The translations under genes were made by a program, and so were the position numbers. This document shows, one piece after another, positions 1-6,774 of a DNA stretch of 18,126 bases. Source of the stretch: Oscillospiraceae bacterium (lineage in GTDB: Bacteria > Bacillota_A > Clostridia > Oscillospirales > Oscillospiraceae); assembly GCA_017381835.1 (NCBI GenBank), contig JAFOBK010000183.1, positions 1 through 18,126 on the forward strand, given 5' to 3'. Below the pieces are notes generated by a model, which was not told the origin of the DNA, ran no database searches, and was given only the letters and a program-made list of their open reading frames with translations. How positions within the stretch are numbered: the stretch's first letter is position 1; each line of letters begins with the position of its first letter.

Positions 1-1304
1 ACCGTACCCTCATGGCCGCTGACTCGGCGGTGATGGTCATTGACGGTGCCAAGGGCGTGGAGCCCCAGACCCGGAAGCTGTTCAAGGTCTGCGCCATGCG
101 TCATATCCCCATTTTTACCTTCATCAACAAGATGGACCGGGAAACCCGTGACCCCTTTGAGCTTTTGGACGAGGTAGAACGGGAGCTGGGCATTGAAACC
201 TATGCCATGAACTAGCCCATTGGCTGCGGAAAGGATTTCCAGGGCGTTTATGACCGGGAAAACAGCAATCTGATCTTCTTCTCCGGCCTGAACGGCAAGT
301 CCAAGGCCGACAAGCAGGAGATCGATCTGTACGATCCCGTGGTTGCCCAGTATCTGGATAGTGAATCCAAGCATCAGCAGCTGATCGACGATGTAGAGCT
401 GCTGAGCGCCGGCCGTGAAATGGACTTTGAAGCTGTCCGCTGCGGTCAGCTCAGCCCCGTATTCTTCGGCTCTGCACTGACCAACTTCGGCATCGAGCCT
501 TTCCTGGAGAACTTCCTGAAGCTGACGCCTCCCCCTCTGTCCCGTGTGGCCGATGTGGGTGAGATCGACACCTTCGACGAGAACTTCTCCGCTTTCGTCT
601 TCAAGATCCAGGCTAACATGAACAAGGCTCACCGTGACCGTTTGGCATTTATGCGTATCTGCTCCGGTAAGTTCCAGAGAGATACCGAATACTACCACAT
701 GCAGGGTGGCCGCAAGATGCGCCTGAGCCAGCCTCAGCAGTTGATGGCAGCCGAGCGTGAAATCGTGGAAGAGGCTTACGCAGGCGACGTCATCGGTGTC
801 TTCGACCCCGGTATCTTTGCCATCGGTGATACCATCACCGTGCCTTCCAAGAAGTTCCTGTACTCCGGCATCCCCACCTTTGCCCCCGAGCATTTCTGCC
901 GGGTTTCCGCAAAGGACTCCATGAAGCGCAAGCAGTTCGTGAAGGGTACCGAGCAGATCGCCCAGGAAGGTGCTATTCAGATCTTTAAGGTGCCCAATTC
1001 AGGTATGGAAGAGGTCATCGTAGGTGTTGTGGGTACTCTGCAGCTGGATGTGTTCCAGTACCGCATGAAGAATGAGTACGGTGTGGACCTGCGGATGGAG
1101 ATGCTGCCTTACGAGGAGATCCGTCTGATCAGCAAGTCCCCTGTGGAGGATCTTTCCGATCTGAATCTGGGCAGCGATGCAGAGCTGATCGAGGATTACC
1201 GCGGCCGGAATCTGCTGGTGTTCTCCAGCTACTGGGCCATCGACTTCACCTGCCGCCGCAATCCCGGTCTGGAGCTGCAGGAAATCGTCGTCTCTGAGGG
1301 CTAA
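1..1304 (+). pseudogene. prfC: Peptide chain release factor 3 (RF3), 5'-truncated by the window edge and interrupted by an in-frame TAG
   Basis: RF3 is a cytoplasmic translational GTPase that removes RF1/RF2 from the ribosome after peptide release. The frame running from base 3 reads through the end of the G domain ([11 protein letters not shown], then the G4 motif NKMD), domain II, and the RF3-specific C-terminal part to a TAA at 1302-1304. About 433 codons are present, so roughly the first 95 residues of a normal ~525-residue RF3 lie upstream of the window. The reading frame is unbroken except for TAG at 213-215. Before and after that codon the protein matches RF3 without any gap (AMN-stop-PIGCGKDFQGVY). 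RF3 proteins normally have Trp there (…TWPIG…), so a single TGG to TAG change explains it. Either the gene is a fresh pseudogene, the base is a sequencing or assembly error, or the codon is read through. No convincing ribosome binding site restarts translation behind it; the next in-frame starts are GTG at 339 and ATG at 420. Identity is near certain; functional status is unknown. Confidence 0.85.
213..215 (+). other. In-frame amber codon inside prfC
   Basis: TAG replaces the conserved Trp codon between the G domain and domain II of RF3. The upstream frame (from 3) and the downstream frame (to 1304) are the same, so no indel is involved. TAG is used as an ordinary terminal stop elsewhere in the window (azlD, serpin and J-domain genes), so the genetic code is not globally altered. 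Confidence 0.9.
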
Positions 1305-1326
1305 GCCGGGATGTCCCGGCAGACAA

Positions 1327-1506
1327 CTCGTGCACAGCTGGTCTATAGTTGGTAGGCCTTTGGGTACCGCTCGGTATCGATCTGTAGTACAAAACCAAAG
1401 GTGCCAGTAAGCAATTCGTGCACCGCTGGTCTGTAATCGGTAGGCCTTTGGGTACAGTTCGGTATCGATCCATTGGCAATCAATGTTCCAGTAGGATTCT
1501 CGTGCA
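1327..1506 (+). repeat. Imperfect 84-88 bp tandem repeat downstream of prfC
   Basis: Two copies of a 56-bp core lie at 1327-1382 and 1415-1470, 88 bp apart; comparing them by eye gives 49 of 56 identical bases. A third partial copy starts at 1499 (CTCGTGCA), 84 bp further on. The linkers between cores share CCAGTA followed by A/G and G. The stretch has no credible gene. It lies between the prfC stop and a bidirectional terminator, so it would form the 3' end of the prfC transcript. Two 11-bp pieces of the unit (GCTCGGTATCG and GCAATTCGTGC) recur in inverted orientation in the gene-free region around 7460-7626. Confidence 0.8.
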
Positions 1507-1530
1507 TGGTTGTGCTCACATTAAGATATA

Positions 1531-1567
1531 AAAATTCCCCGGATGCGGTTGCATCCGGGGAATTTTT
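1531..1567. terminator. Bidirectional intrinsic terminator between prfC and the SLC1 transporter gene
   Basis: The arms at 1531-1546 and 1551-1567 form a long GC-rich stem with a four-base GGTT loop. An A-run precedes it and a T-run follows it, so it can end both convergent transcripts. The CCCCGGATG half-stem is the same as in the terminator at 4106-4140. Confidence 0.85.
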
Positions 1568-1568
1568 A

Positions 1569-2900
1569 TTAGCTGTTGTAGATGTCCTCGTTCAGTTTGC
1601 CTTCGCTCTTTGCCACAGCGATGGAAGTCAGAGAGTCGCCAACGCAGTTCAGAGAGGTGACCAGCATTTCGATGGGACGGTTAATAGCCAGAATCAGAGA
1701 GTAAGCAATCAGTGCCTGCTCACCGGTGAAGCCAACACCGGACAGAATGGTGAACAGAATAACCGCACCGGCGCCGGGAGCAGCGGGAGTGCCCATGGAA
1801 GCGATCAGCGCCAGCACCATGATGATCACCAGCTGGAAGACGGACACATCGTAGCCGCCGCAGCCTGCAATGAACAGGGTAGCCACAACCTGCATGATGG
1901 CGGTGCCGTCCATGTTAATGGTCATACCCAGGGGCAGGACGAAGGAACCGATCTGGCGGTCAACACCCAGCTCCTTGGTGGTGGTATCCAGGTTCAGGGG
2001 CAGAGTTGCTGCGCTGGAGGAGGTGGAGAAGCCAAAGACGATGACCTTGAAAATCTTCTTGATAAAGGTGTAGGGATTCAGCTTGCAGATCAGCCATGCG
2101 TACAGAGGATAGCCGATGAACAGATATGCCAGCAGCAGAGCCACAGTCAGCACACAGTAGGTCAGCGCAGGCTTCAGGTAGTCGATGCCGTAGGTAGCAA
2201 AAGTGCGGCACAGCAGCATGAAGATGGCGATGGGGCCAAACTTCTTAACAGCAAAGTTCAGGAACACAACAATGATCTTGCTGACTTCCTCGCAGAAGCG
2301 GTAGATCACACTGTCCTTGCCGTAGCCCAGCACGTTCATGCTCAGGCCAACAACCACAGCGATGAACACAACACCCAGAACCGCGTTGTTAACGCTGAGG
2401 GTTGCACCGATATTGCTGGGGATGATGTTCAGAATCACATTCAGGGGGTTGGAACCGGTAGAACCGGTGCCGGCAGCCACGCCTTCGATATGTACATTAA
2501 ACAGACCAGCCTTAAAGAACAGCAGAGCGACTGTACCGGCCACAACCAGAGCGATGGAGCTGGTCATCATGAACCAGCCGATGGTCTTGGCGGACACACG
2601 GCCCAGAGTGGAAGCCTCGCTGATCTCGCTGATGGCCATAACCACAGAACAGAACACCATGGGAACGATAATCAGCTGCAGTGCGCGGATAAACAGCTGG
2701 CCGCCGATGTAGAACAGACCCACTGCGCTTTCTGCGCCGCTGGCGGTGATATCCTGGAAGAGAATGTTGTTGATGGTTGCCCAGACACTGCCGCCCACAG
2801 ACTCTCTCAGAGCCATAAACAGCAGGCCCACCAAAATACCGGCTACCATTGCAATCAGCATTTGGATGGCAAGTTTATTATTGTCGTTTACTTTTTTCAT
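1569..2900 (-). CDS. SLC1-type Na+:amino acid symporter (dicarboxylate/amino acid:cation symporter family)
   Basis: This is a 443-residue polytopic inner-membrane transporter coupling amino-acid uptake to Na+ or H+ entry. Family hallmarks are the serine-rich motif STSSSAATLP (Ser294-296, HP1 tip), TINMDGTA near residue 328, a GTPAAPGAG stretch in the HP2 region, and the final binding segment with NxxGD (Asn418, Asp422). The start is the ATG at 2898-2900, preceded by AAAGGG at good spacing; an in-frame start 14 codons upstream has no such site and overlaps the promoter. Aligning the last helix with GltPh without gaps puts Val414 where GltPh has Arg397, the residue that binds the substrate side-chain carboxylate, and Glu411 at Asp394. 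The Thr, Asn and Asp backbone ligands are kept. I infer a neutral amino acid (for example Ser/Thr-like) or other non-acidic substrate rather than Glu/Asp. It is transcribed alone and divergently from azlCD. Confidence 0.92.
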   Translation of the reverse strand: MKKVNDNNKLAIQMLIAMVAGILVGLLFMALRESVGGSVWATINNILFQDITASGAESAVGLFYIGGQLFIRALQLIIVPMVFCSVVMAISEISEASTLGRVSAKTIGWFMMTSSIALVVAGTVALLFFKAGLFNVHIEGVAAGTGSTGSNPLNVILNIIPSNIGATLSVNNAVLGVVFIAVVVGLSMNVLGYGKDSVIYRFCEEVSKIIVVFLNFAVKKFGPIAIFMLLCRTFATYGIDYLKPALTYCVLTVALLLAYLFIGYPLYAWLICKLNPYTFIKKIFKVIVFGFSTSSSAATLPLNLDTTTKELGVDRQIGSFVLPLGMTINMDGTAIMQVVATLFIAGCGGYDVSVFQLVIIMVLALIASMGTPAAPGAGAVILFTILSGVGFTGEQALIAYSLILAINRPIEMLVTSLNCVGDSLTSIAVAKSEGKLNEDIYNS

Positions 2901-2950
2901 ACCTGGTTCCCTTTCTGTATCAATCAAAATAATAATGCTCAAACGGCTGT

Positions 2951-2979
2951 ATTATACAGGAAGAAACCGATTTTGACAA
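2951..2979 (-). promoter_or_regulatory. Sigma-A promoter for the SLC1 transporter gene
   Basis: On the minus strand TTGTCA (2974-2979) and TATAAT (2951-2956) are separated by 17 nt. Transcription would start near 2944, giving a leader of about 44 nt. Confidence 0.8.
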
Positions 2980-3026
2980 GATATTTTTTCTTTTTTATAG
3001 AAATAATTCCAGTATTTCCGTTCTGT

Positions 3027-3055
3027 TTGACATTTTTTCTCCCCTGGTGTATGAT
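3027..3055 (+). promoter_or_regulatory. Sigma-A promoter for azlCD
   Basis: TTGACA (3027-3032), a 17-nt spacer, then TATGAT (3050-3055). The predicted start near 3062 leaves a leader of only about 27 nt, too short for a T-box or other riboswitch. It sits back-to-back with the minus-strand promoter at 2951-2979. Confidence 0.82.
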
Positions 3056-3088
3056 GAATAGACTTTAGCGAAAGAAGATGATCCCCTC

Positions 3089-3796
3089 TTGATTTTGAAA
3101 GACTATACACAGGGTATGAAGGCCGGTATGCCGGTGTGCATCGGCTATTTTTCCGTCAGCTTCGGCTTCGGTGCCATGGCAGTTGCCCAGGGCCTGAGCA
3201 TCTGGCATGCCATTCTGATCTCCATGACCAACCTCACCAGCGCCGGTCAGTTTGCCGGTCTTACCGTCATCGCCGCAGGCGCTGCTATCATTGAAATGAT
3301 TCTCACCCAGCTGGTGATCAACAGCCGCTACGCTCTGATGAGCCTGGCATTGGGACAAAAATTCGGCCCCGGTGTGGGAACCGGTCGGCGCCTGGCCTGC
3401 GCTTTTTTCAATACCGATGAAATTTTTGCCCTGGGTATGGCCCGGGAGGGCAAACTGAAGCCCGCCTATTTCCTGGGTGCCGGTACGGTGGCTGCTCTCG
3501 GCTGGACCGGCGGTACTGCCGTAGGTGCTTTGGCAGGTTCCTTGCTGCCCCTTTCCGTCCGGGCAGCGTTGGGTGTTCTCCTTTACGGTATGTTCATCGC
3601 CATCGTGGTTCCCCAGGCGCGGGAGGAAAAGCCCGTTTTCTTAAGTGTGGTACTGGCGCTGGTATTCAGCTGTCTGTTTGCCTATGTACCGTTCTTGAAA
3701 GAAATTTCTGCCGGTCTTGCTATCGTCATCTGCACGGTCGCTGCCGCCGCCATCTGCGCTGCGGTCTGTCCCATTGATGAGGAGGTGGCAGAATGA
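3089..3796 (+). CDS. azlC: AzlC family branched-chain amino acid exporter, large subunit
   Basis: AzlC is the multi-helix membrane subunit that with AzlD exports branched-chain amino acids and toxic analogues such as azaleucine. The 235-residue product has the family pattern: a short N terminus, then GMKAGMPVCIGYFSVSFGFG, a conserved TSAGQFAG segment, and further hydrophobic helices to the C terminus. The chosen start is TTG at 3089; no in-frame ATG fits the family N terminus. GAAAGAAG at 3070-3077 is a plausible but somewhat distant ribosome binding site; a second TTG at 3095 is an alternative. A four-codon ATG frame (MIPS) at 3078-3092 overlaps the TTG start. azlC overlaps azlD by four bases (ATGA), indicating translational coupling. 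Function is assigned from the family; the actual substrate is not shown. Confidence 0.93.
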   Translation: MILKDYTQGMKAGMPVCIGYFSVSFGFGAMAVAQGLSIWHAILISMTNLTSAGQFAGLTVIAAGAAIIEMILTQLVINSRYALMSLALGQKFGPGVGTGRRLACAFFNTDEIFALGMAREGKLKPAYFLGAGTVAALGWTGGTAVGALAGSLLPLSVRAALGVLLYGMFIAIVVPQAREEKPVFLSVVLALVFSCLFAYVPFLKEISAGLAIVICTVAAAAICAAVCPIDEEVAE

Positions 3797-4101
3797 GTGT
3801 TTATATTTATGTCCTCGTAATGGCCGTGACCACTTATCTGATCCGCGCCCTGCCCCTGACCCTTTTCAAGAAACCCATTCGCAGCCGTTTCCTGCGGTCC
3901 TTTCTCCACTATGTGCCTACCGCCTGCTTAACCGCCATGACCTTCCCGGCGATCCTCACCGCCACCGACCATATGATCAGCGGTGCCGCGGGTCTCATCG
4001 TAGGTATTCTGTTGGCATTTAAGAACAAGAGCCTCATCGTTGTTGCTGTAGCCAGCGCCGCCACGGTATTCATCGTTGAACAGCTAGTTTGTCTTTTATA
4101 G
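3793..4101 (+). CDS. azlD: AzlD family branched-chain amino acid exporter, small subunit
   Basis: This small 102-residue membrane protein partners AzlC in branched-chain amino acid export. It has the AzlD pattern of about four short hydrophobic helices with the conserved early segment TYLIRALPL (residues ~16-24), then basic KKPIRSRFLR and the YVPTACLTAMTFPAI stretch. The ATG at 3793 overlaps the azlC stop, and GGAGG at 3781 is ideally placed, so the start is secure. It ends in TAG just ahead of a bidirectional terminator, so azlCD forms a complete two-gene unit. Confidence 0.93.
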   Translation: MSVYIYVLVMAVTTYLIRALPLTLFKKPIRSRFLRSFLHYVPTACLTAMTFPAILTATDHMISGAAGLIVGILLAFKNKSLIVVAVASAATVFIVEQLVCLL

Positions 4102-4105
4102 AAGA

Positions 4106-4140
4106 ACACCCCGGATGCAATCATCCGGGGTGTAATTTTT
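4106..4140. terminator. Bidirectional intrinsic terminator between azlD and the convergent lipoprotein gene
   Basis: Arms 4106-4117 and 4122-4133 form a 12-bp stem with a CAAT loop, followed by AATTTTT on plus. The minus direction has a weaker pyrimidine tract. It overlaps the stop of the minus-strand gene that ends at 4139. Confidence 0.82.
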
Positions 4141-4768
4141 ATTGTATTTCAGCGCCGCCCCATTCCACCAGGGTGAAGCCGGTTCTTTCCACTGTTTCCA
4201 GTTTCTGCGGCAGAACCCGGATGGGGTATTCCAAGGGCTTGTAAGCCATGAACACCCGCAGTACCGTATCCGGTGCCGGATCAACGATCAGCGCCGCGTT
4301 ATCGGTATAGGCTTCCTGCTGGAAGGAGATCAGATTATAGGTATTTCCCTCCATCCGGGGCAGCCAGTAAATAATGAATTCGTTGGCTTCCTTGTCGGTA
4401 AGGCCTAAGGTTTTCAAAGTGTCTTCCAGGAAAGCTTCCGTGTCTGCTCCCGCCACTACAAAACCTTCGGTCAGGTCATAGGGAACTGCAGAGATGCCCT
4501 CCCAGAAGAGGCAATAGTATTCCCGACCGGTTTCCGGATCGGTGAGGGTACCGTCGGATTTAGCTACCACATCCCAACCGCCTTCGTACGCAGGATATAC
4601 AGAAGTCACTGTGCCGTTAAAGTCCAGTTCCACATGAACCTTCGTTTCTTCCTCCGGGTACAGATAGATAACCGGTTTTTCCGGTGCCGGTCCCCGCAGC
4701 CGTCCTCCGCAGGCTGCCAAAGACAGCAGCAAAACAAATGCTGTCAACAGCGCAATCCACTTTTTCAT
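4139..4768 (-). CDS. Conserved lipoprotein of unknown function
   Basis: This is a 209-residue predicted lipoprotein: a basic N terminus (MKKW), a hydrophobic core, then the lipobox LAAC with Cys20 as the lipidated residue. The mature part begins with KPVIYLYPEEETKVHVELDF, continues with tandem GT/TD stretches, and contains ANEFIIYWLPRME and YNLISFQ, ending ERTGFTLVEWGG. These segments resemble a conserved family of exported proteins common in Clostridia that I recognise by pattern but cannot name with a function. An AAAGGAG site six bases before ATG makes the start secure. It is the last gene after the serpin (48-nt gap, containing a short palindromic repeat) and probably in the same operon, so an envelope-stress or extracellular role is inferred only from context. 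Confidence 0.8.
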   Translation of the reverse strand: MKKWIALLTAFVLLLSLAACGGRLRGPAPEKPVIYLYPEEETKVHVELDFNGTVTSVYPAYEGGWDVVAKSDGTLTDPETGREYYCLFWEGISAVPYDLTEGFVVAGADTEAFLEDTLKTLGLTDKEANEFIIYWLPRMEGNTYNLISFQQEAYTDNAALIVDPAPDTVLRVFMAYKPLEYPIRVLPQKLETVERTGFTLVEWGGAEIQ

Positions 4769-4790
4769 AATATACTCCTTTCCGCATTTC

Positions 4791-4820
4791 CTTGCAGGCG
4801 GATATAGATTCCGCCCCTAC
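4791..4820 (-). repeat. Short dispersed palindromic repeat, copy 1
   Basis: These 30 bp contain GCGGAT…ATTCCGC as an inverted pair. They match the copy at 6105-6134 in 26 of 30 positions (counted by eye). On the minus strand the element begins GTAGGGGCGGA. The TAG stop of the serpin gene (4817-4819) is inside the element. Similar sequences are, to my recollection, frequent between genes in Clostridia genomes, but I could not search. Confidence 0.7.
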
Positions 4821-6082
4821 TGGATTCCCATCAGGGTTCCCATAAAGATGGGAGTGTTGCTGGAGGTATCCACGATCATATAGAGGAAGGGTCTGTCCAA
4901 AATGACCCGCTTTATCTCCTCCGGTTCTGTCGGAGGTGCTGCCTCCGGTGCCATCTCAACCACTGTAGCTGCGCCGGCACGGGTGCCCTGTTCCGCAACG
5001 CTGATAAAGGTCTTGTGCAGCACCCGGCTGATAAACAGGTTGCCCTCCGGGCTACTTCCCAGTCCGGAAAAGTCCGCCCGCTTTCCGTCGAAGGCATCGG
5101 TCATACCCATCTCCTCGAGAATTTCGCCCATCTGGACATCAAATTCCGTTTCAAATTTGGGAATTGCAGCAACCACCGTGGCTTCTTCCGGCTGTGCCAG
5201 GAATTCCTGCAGATGCTTACCATCCAAGCCGTTTACCAATGCCTGCAGGCTGTCCCCTTCCTTAGGCAGCAGCGCCACAAAGGCAAAGCGGTTGGGTTCA
5301 CCGGATCTGTAGTACTTCCGAAAGCCTGTACACAAATCATTCTCGTAATAGCGGTTTTCTTCCGACCACATCATATCCACATTCTGCCGTGTGCCGTCCT
5401 CTTTGGTAAAGATTCCATCTTGAATCTGGTACGCCACATATTCTTCTTCCCATTTGTCCTCGAATGCCAGGGCGTTGACCAGATACATGACTGCCTCACT
5501 GGGAACCTCCTGCAAAATCTCCGGGATCATACCCTTTGTGTTTTTGTCAACAAAGCTGTTGATTTCTTTTACAGTCGTATCATCGAAGGGAGCCCGATAA
5601 GCACCTGCACCAAAACAATCCGCATTGGTCTGCAGAAAAGACTTTTCTACAGACACATCCTCCCGGAACCAAATGGCATTGGCCGAATTCAGGACATTGT
5701 CATCGTAAACCGTTCCGTATTGATACCAACTGTTCAAAGCGTCCCGGCTTTGACCCAGTACCATTTCCATTTGGCTGAGGGTCTCCCCCTCCGCGCCGTT
5801 TGCGGTCATGGCCAGCGCCGCCAGAATACTCATAGGGGAGATCAGGGTGTTCTGATCTTCTTTGAATGATGCCCGGAACAAGCGCATTCCGAAATCCGCA
5901 ATCAGGGAATTGTCCCAAGCAGCATCCGTAAAGGGACCTTGCTCGGATTCATCCACTGTGATCAAACTGCTGCGCTGATCAGAGGGTTTCACACCTTTCA
6001 TCAAATCACGGCTGGCAGCTTTTCCACCACATCCGGACAGTAGTAACGTGAACACCAGCAAAAGGGCAAGTATTCTTTTCAT
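4817..6082 (-). CDS. Lipoprotein serpin (serine/cysteine protease inhibitor)
   Basis: Serpins trap a target protease when it cleaves their reactive-centre loop. The 421-residue product has a lipobox (LLSGC, Cys18), so it is predicted to be anchored outside the membrane. Serpin signatures are NTLISPMSILAALAMTANGA (~97-116), NALAFEDKW, PKFETEFDV, MGMTDAF, the hinge EQGTRAGAAT (Glu364 to Thr373), and the C-terminal DRPFLYMI…IFMGTLMG. The small hinge residues (Gly366, Thr367, Ala369, Gly370, Ala371, Ala372) fit an inhibitory serpin. By the usual 17-residue spacing P1 is Glu380 and P1' Ala381, within MAPEAAPPTEPEE. The loop is about seven residues longer on the P' side than alpha1-antitrypsin. AAAGGAG sits just before the ATG. 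It lies 62 nt behind the anti-sigma-like gene and is probably co-transcribed. Target protease unknown. Confidence 0.95.
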   Translation of the reverse strand: MKRILALLLVFTLLLSGCGGKAASRDLMKGVKPSDQRSSLITVDESEQGPFTDAAWDNSLIADFGMRLFRASFKEDQNTLISPMSILAALAMTANGAEGETLSQMEMVLGQSRDALNSWYQYGTVYDDNVLNSANAIWFREDVSVEKSFLQTNADCFGAGAYRAPFDDTTVKEINSFVDKNTKGMIPEILQEVPSEAVMYLVNALAFEDKWEEEYVAYQIQDGIFTKEDGTRQNVDMMWSEENRYYENDLCTGFRKYYRSGEPNRFAFVALLPKEGDSLQALVNGLDGKHLQEFLAQPEEATVVAAIPKFETEFDVQMGEILEEMGMTDAFDGKRADFSGLGSSPEGNLFISRVLHKTFISVAEQGTRAGAATVVEMAPEAAPPTEPEEIKRVILDRPFLYMIVDTSSNTPIFMGTLMGIQ

Positions 6083-6104
6083 TGGCTCTCCTTTCTGCTT
6101 TTTT

Positions 6105-6134
6105 CTTGCGCGCGGATATGGAATCCGCCCCTAC
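6105..6134 (-). repeat. Short dispersed palindromic repeat, copy 2
   Basis: This second copy of the element at 4791-4820 (26/30 identical) lies in the same orientation, in the gap between the anti-sigma-like and serpin genes. The core GCGGAT-ATGGA-ATCCGC can fold into a small hairpin in the operon mRNA. There is no U-run, so it is not a typical terminator; it might affect mRNA stability. Confidence 0.7.
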
Positions 6135-6144
6135 AAAATATACA

Positions 6145-6774
6145 TTACGGCTGTGCCGCGGCAAGTACACCCTCTGCATACAGGGTGTTGATGCCGGCAT
6201 CGTACGCACCGTTATGGATCTCCACCAGCATATCCGCAGTAATATCACCGCTATATTCCAGATCCGTACGATCGGCTGCGGGGATCATCTCCGGATCGAT
6301 GACCAGGGTCAATGTTACACCTGCATCAATGGGTCCGGGTTCCTCGGCAGCACGGGCCACATAAGCCTCAAAGCTTCCATCCTCCAGCACGGCCAAAATC
6401 CGAAGCTGGGCAAAGGCCACATGGTACAATTCTCCGGGGATTGTAGCAGGTTCATCCTCGGATTCCGTAATAATCTCCTCCGGCATGGGGGGCGCTGCTT
6501 CCGGTGCCGCCTCAGGTGCGGCTTCGGGAGCCGCTTCCGGTGCTGCCTCAGGTGCGGCTTCGGGGGCTGCTTCCGGCGCTGCTTCAGGGGCAGAAGATGT
6601 CAAGAGTCCCATTTTCTCCACAACAAAGTAACTGCTAAGTAGGATGCACAGGCAAGCAGCCACGGAAATAATCTTCATCCAGGGGATGCGGATGCCCAAA
6701 TAGTTGGTCTCTGCCTCAGCCACATAGCGCTCATCCACAAAGCTGAGGGCATGAAATAATTCCTGACCGGTCAT
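6145..6774 (-). CDS. Anti-sigma-factor-like single-pass membrane protein with PEAA repeats
   Basis: The 209-residue protein has a short cytoplasmic N terminus (MTGQELFHALSFVDERYVAEAE), one membrane helix (~33-52), an extracytoplasmic linker of eight Pro-Glu-Ala-Ala units (63-94), the sequence PPMPEEI, an acidic stretch, and a small globular C-terminal domain (~107-209). The N-terminal pattern and the four-base ATGA overlap with the sigma gene fit anti-sigma factors of this group. I infer that it holds the sigma factor inactive until an outside signal is received. There is no zinc-binding HxxxCxxC motif, so it is not a classical ZAS-domain anti-sigma. The PEAA linker resembles the reactive loop of the serpin encoded next. 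The C-terminal domain is not one I recognise. Role is inferred from architecture and position. Confidence 0.78.
   Translation of the reverse strand: MTGQELFHALSFVDERYVAEAETNYLGIRIPWMKIISVAACLCILLSSYFVVEKMGLLTSSAPEAAPEAAPEAAPEAAPEAAPEAAPEAAPEAAPPMPEEIITESEDEPATIPGELYHVAFAQLRILAVLEDGSFEAYVARAAEEPGPIDAGVTLTLVIDPEMIPAADRTDLEYSGDITADMLVEIHNGAYDAGINTLYAEGVLAAAQP
6493..6588 (-). repeat. 12-bp tandem repeat coding for eight PEAA units
   Basis: Eight perfect-length 12-bp units (minus strand CC-N-GA-R-GC-N-GC-N) encode Pro-Glu-Ala-Ala eight times. The third-base pattern recurs every three units, giving a 36-bp higher-order period, which suggests past slippage or unequal exchange. Every unit change keeps the frame. 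Confidence 0.9.

Noticed and set aside
213..215. Genome-wide reassignment of UAG as an explanation for the prfC stop
   Set aside because: azlD, the serpin and the J-domain gene all end in TAG exactly where their families end, so UAG is a normal stop here.
1327..1506. CRISPR array
   Set aside because: The unit is 84-88 bp with diverged copies and no alternating spacers, and no cas genes are present.
2901..2942. Upstream start for the SLC1 transporter, 14 codons longer
   Set aside because: It would lie at or before the predicted transcription start and has no ribosome binding site, whereas the ATG at 2900 does.
1473..3068. 531-codon plus-strand open frame opposite the SLC1 transporter gene
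   Set aside because: It spans the terminator, the whole antisense gene and both promoters; its Gln/His-rich composition is that of a shadow frame.
3056..3088. T-box or other riboswitch ahead of azlCD
   Set aside because: The predicted leader is only about 27 nt, too short for any such element.
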